Assembly (NCBI GenBank): GCA_937893145.1 | Contig: CALBJW010000095.1 | Location: 1 to 39,861 of the forward strand | Direction of reading: 5' to 3' | Length of the DNA: 39,861 nucleotides | DNA from: an uncultured Prevotellaceae bacterium | GTDB lineage: Bacteria > Bacteroidota > Bacteroidia > Bacteroidales > Bacteroidaceae | Shown here: positions 38,831 to 39,861 of the stretch, piece after piece | How positions within the stretch are numbered: position 1 is the first letter of the stretch | Layout of the letters: the number at the start of each line of letters is the position of its first letter | Notes under the pieces: generated by a model | Told to the model about the DNA's origin: nothing | What the model saw: the letters and a program-made list of their open reading frames with translations, nothing else | Database searches by the model: none | Program-made: the position numbers and the translations under genes

Positions 38831-39433
38831 ATGGCAATTTCAAATCTTCAGGTTGCTCGTGCTGCATATCAGCCAAAGCTTCCTAAAGCACTTCAGGGTC
38901 CAGTAAAGGCTGTTGAAGGTGCTGCTACTCAGTCAGTAGGTAATCAGGAGGAGATCAAGGCTCTCTTCCCTAACACTTATGGTATGCCAGTCATCACATT
39001 CGAGGCAGGTGAGAAGGTAGAACTTCCTGCATTCAATGTTGGTATCATCCTTTCAGGTGGTCAGGCTCCTGGTGGTCACAATGTTATTTCAGGTCTCTTC
39101 GACGGTGTTAAGTCTCTCAACCCAGATAACAAGCTCTATGGTTTCATCCTTGGTCCTGGCGGTCTCGTTGACCACAACTACATGGAGATTACTCCAGAAC
39201 TTATGGATCAGTATCGCAACACTGGTGGTTTCGACATCATCGGTTCAGGTCGTACTAAACTCGAGGAGACTTGGCAGTTTGATAAGGGTATCGAAATCTG
39301 CAAGGAACTGGGCATCAAGGCCGTTTATACCCTCAGTGGCACTAAGGTACCTGCTACTACCCTCAGTAGCAAGACTGGCATCTATGTCATTCAGTACAAC
39401 AACGGTTCAAGCAAGGTTGTCACCATCCGATAA
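38831..39433 (+). pseudogene. truncated PPi-dependent 6-phosphofructokinase fused to a foreign C-terminal tail
   Basis: The first about 164 residues match the N-terminus of the long Bacteroidota PFP, including SGGQAPGGHNVISGLFDG, GFILGPGGLVDHNYMEI and GFDIIGSGRTKLE. Intact enzymes have about 550 residues. The catalytic GGDDSNT and PKTIDGDL motifs, expected immediately after ELGIKA, are missing. From about residue 165 (nt near 39323) the frame continues as VYTLSGTKV...TGIYVIQYNNGSSKVVTIR and stops. This tail looks like the end of a secreted protein's C-terminal sorting domain. The product cannot be an active PFP. The start at 38831 is the family start; the longer frame from 38777 is repeat R5. 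Confidence 0.8.
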
Positions 39434-39530
39434 TCTAAGAACTGAACAACCGTTCTGATAGACAGACTACGGATATTGACAAACGAATAACTGAACAATC
39501 ATAGTCTTTTAGACTATCATTCACCCCATA

Positions 39531-39565
39531 AATGCTCCAAGGCAAACGCTTTGGAGCATTTTTTT
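39531..39565 (+). terminator. strong terminator downstream of the fused ORF
   Basis: AATGCTCCAA (39531-39540) pairs perfectly with TTGGAGCATT (39551-39560), ending in a seven-T run. It presumably belonged to the gene that supplied the C-terminal tail. The 95 bp before it also contain a small ATAGTC/GACTAT hairpin near 39500-39516. Confidence 0.88.
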
Positions 39566-39599
39566 ATGTACGCGCGCGCATATTATCACTTCTTTTTCG

Positions 39600-39607
39600 T
39601 ATCTTTG
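39600..39607 (+). promoter_or_regulatory. -7 box for the secreted-protein gene at the right edge
   Basis: TATCTTTG (39600-39607) matches TAnnTTTG, 63 nt before the ATG at 39671. No -33 TTTG is seen. A short alternating CGCGCGCG tract lies just upstream (about 39571-39579). Confidence 0.6.
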
Positions 39608-39670
39608 TACCCAAATTTGCTATGCAAAGTGGCATTATCCCTACTAACCACACCTACAAAAATATCAATT

Positions 39671-39861
39671 ATGACAACAAAATTGAAACTTGCATTAATC
39701 CTTCTGGCAACAGTCTGCCTTTCAAGTTCTGCTTTGGCAAAGAACGGGACCAGTGCAAACCATACATATTTAATCTTCCGTCCTGAGGTTGCCAACACCT
39801 TGGCGCATCCCGCCAATGACGGTCAGACCACCCGCGCCAGCATCGCTACAGGTTCGCTCAT
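39671..39861 (+). CDS. secreted protein, N-terminal part only (runs off the window)
   Basis: From ATG 39671 the frame is open to the last base (63 codons). The first residues form a clear Sec signal peptide (MTTKLKLALILLATVCLSSS then ALA, cleavage likely after about residue 23). The mature part opens KNGTSANHTYLIFRPEVANTLAHPANDGQ. The family cannot be assigned from this fragment. The third-position bases are richer in G and C than in most upstream genes. An overlapping frame from 39532 lacks a signal peptide and is rejected. Confidence 0.75.
   Translation, partial: MTTKLKLALILLATVCLSSSALAKNGTSANHTYLIFRPEVANTLAHPANDGQTTRASIATGSL

Noticed and set aside
39532..39786. 84-aa frame near the right end
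   Set aside because: It begins inside the terminator hairpin and overlaps, in another frame, the gene at 39671 with a clear signal peptide.
1..39861. tRNA, rRNA, transposase or toxin-antitoxin genes
   Set aside because: None was recognised on either strand by eye. A tRNA or covariance-model scan would be decisive for small RNAs.

Overview
The window looks like chromosome of a Bacteroidota species, most probably in the Prevotellaceae. Three things point there. Many starts are preceded by the Bacteroidota-type promoter (TTTG, about 20 nt, then TAnnTTTG), and most lack a Shine-Dalgarno. The gene families (NspC, DUF4301, DUF4836, HU-CCDC81/SPOR, Bacteroidota LptE, stand-alone TrpB2, AsnA) are typical of the group. 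Short GC-rich inverted repeats are scattered between genes. No rRNA, tRNA, CRISPR, transposase or intact prophage was seen.

Layout. 1-480 is an AT-rich non-coding stretch with three clusters of an octamer repeat, followed by a small ORF. 820-1857 is asnA. 1933-5883 (minus) holds nspC, a UvrD/PcrA helicase translationally coupled to it, and a small secreted protein. 6039-6869 is a Cof-type HAD phosphatase. 6858-10351 (minus) is a probable four-gene operon: an HU-like/SPOR membrane protein, a zinc-ribbon/FHA protein and two AraC regulators. 10479-15878 (minus) runs purT-rsmG-MBL hydrolase-sigma54 activator-lptE-TPR protein-secG. 15981-17501 (minus) encodes a DUF4301 protein and diverges from a long Rel protein (17629) plus rlmH. 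trpB2 follows at 20552.

21923-22468 is an unusual intergenic region. It has two hairpins, a terminator with three near-direct repeats of its 5' arm, and a roughly 206-bp element with 27-bp inverted ends around 20-bp tandem repeats. 22469-23409 (minus) holds a SPOR lipoprotein and an HU-like protein. 23706-24602 is a YtxH/holin-like envelope mini-operon, and 24678-25256 (minus) is a lipoprotein.

25382-33767 (plus) is a long co-oriented run: map-tsaD-rsmE-DUF4836 lipoprotein-ABC ATPase-ABC permease-AmgK-like kinase fused to a RapZ C-terminal domain-MurU-like nucleotidyltransferase. The last four genes overlap at each boundary and look like one envelope or cell-wall sugar recycling unit. guaA follows. 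A LacI regulator (minus) then diverges from kdgK-kdgA, the lower 2-keto-3-deoxygluconate route.

At the right end, a PPi-dependent phosphofructokinase gene is cut after about 164 codons and joined in frame to what looks like the tail of a secreted protein's sorting domain. Beyond this lie that tail's terminator and the start of another secreted protein. This is either a real fusion or a contig mis-join, and it is the first thing to check. The strongest biological leads are the AmgK-RapZ-C/MurU/ABC unit, the inverted-repeat element at 22090-22295, the repeat-encoded N-terminus of MurU, and the Rel protein with a damaged hydrolase domain.
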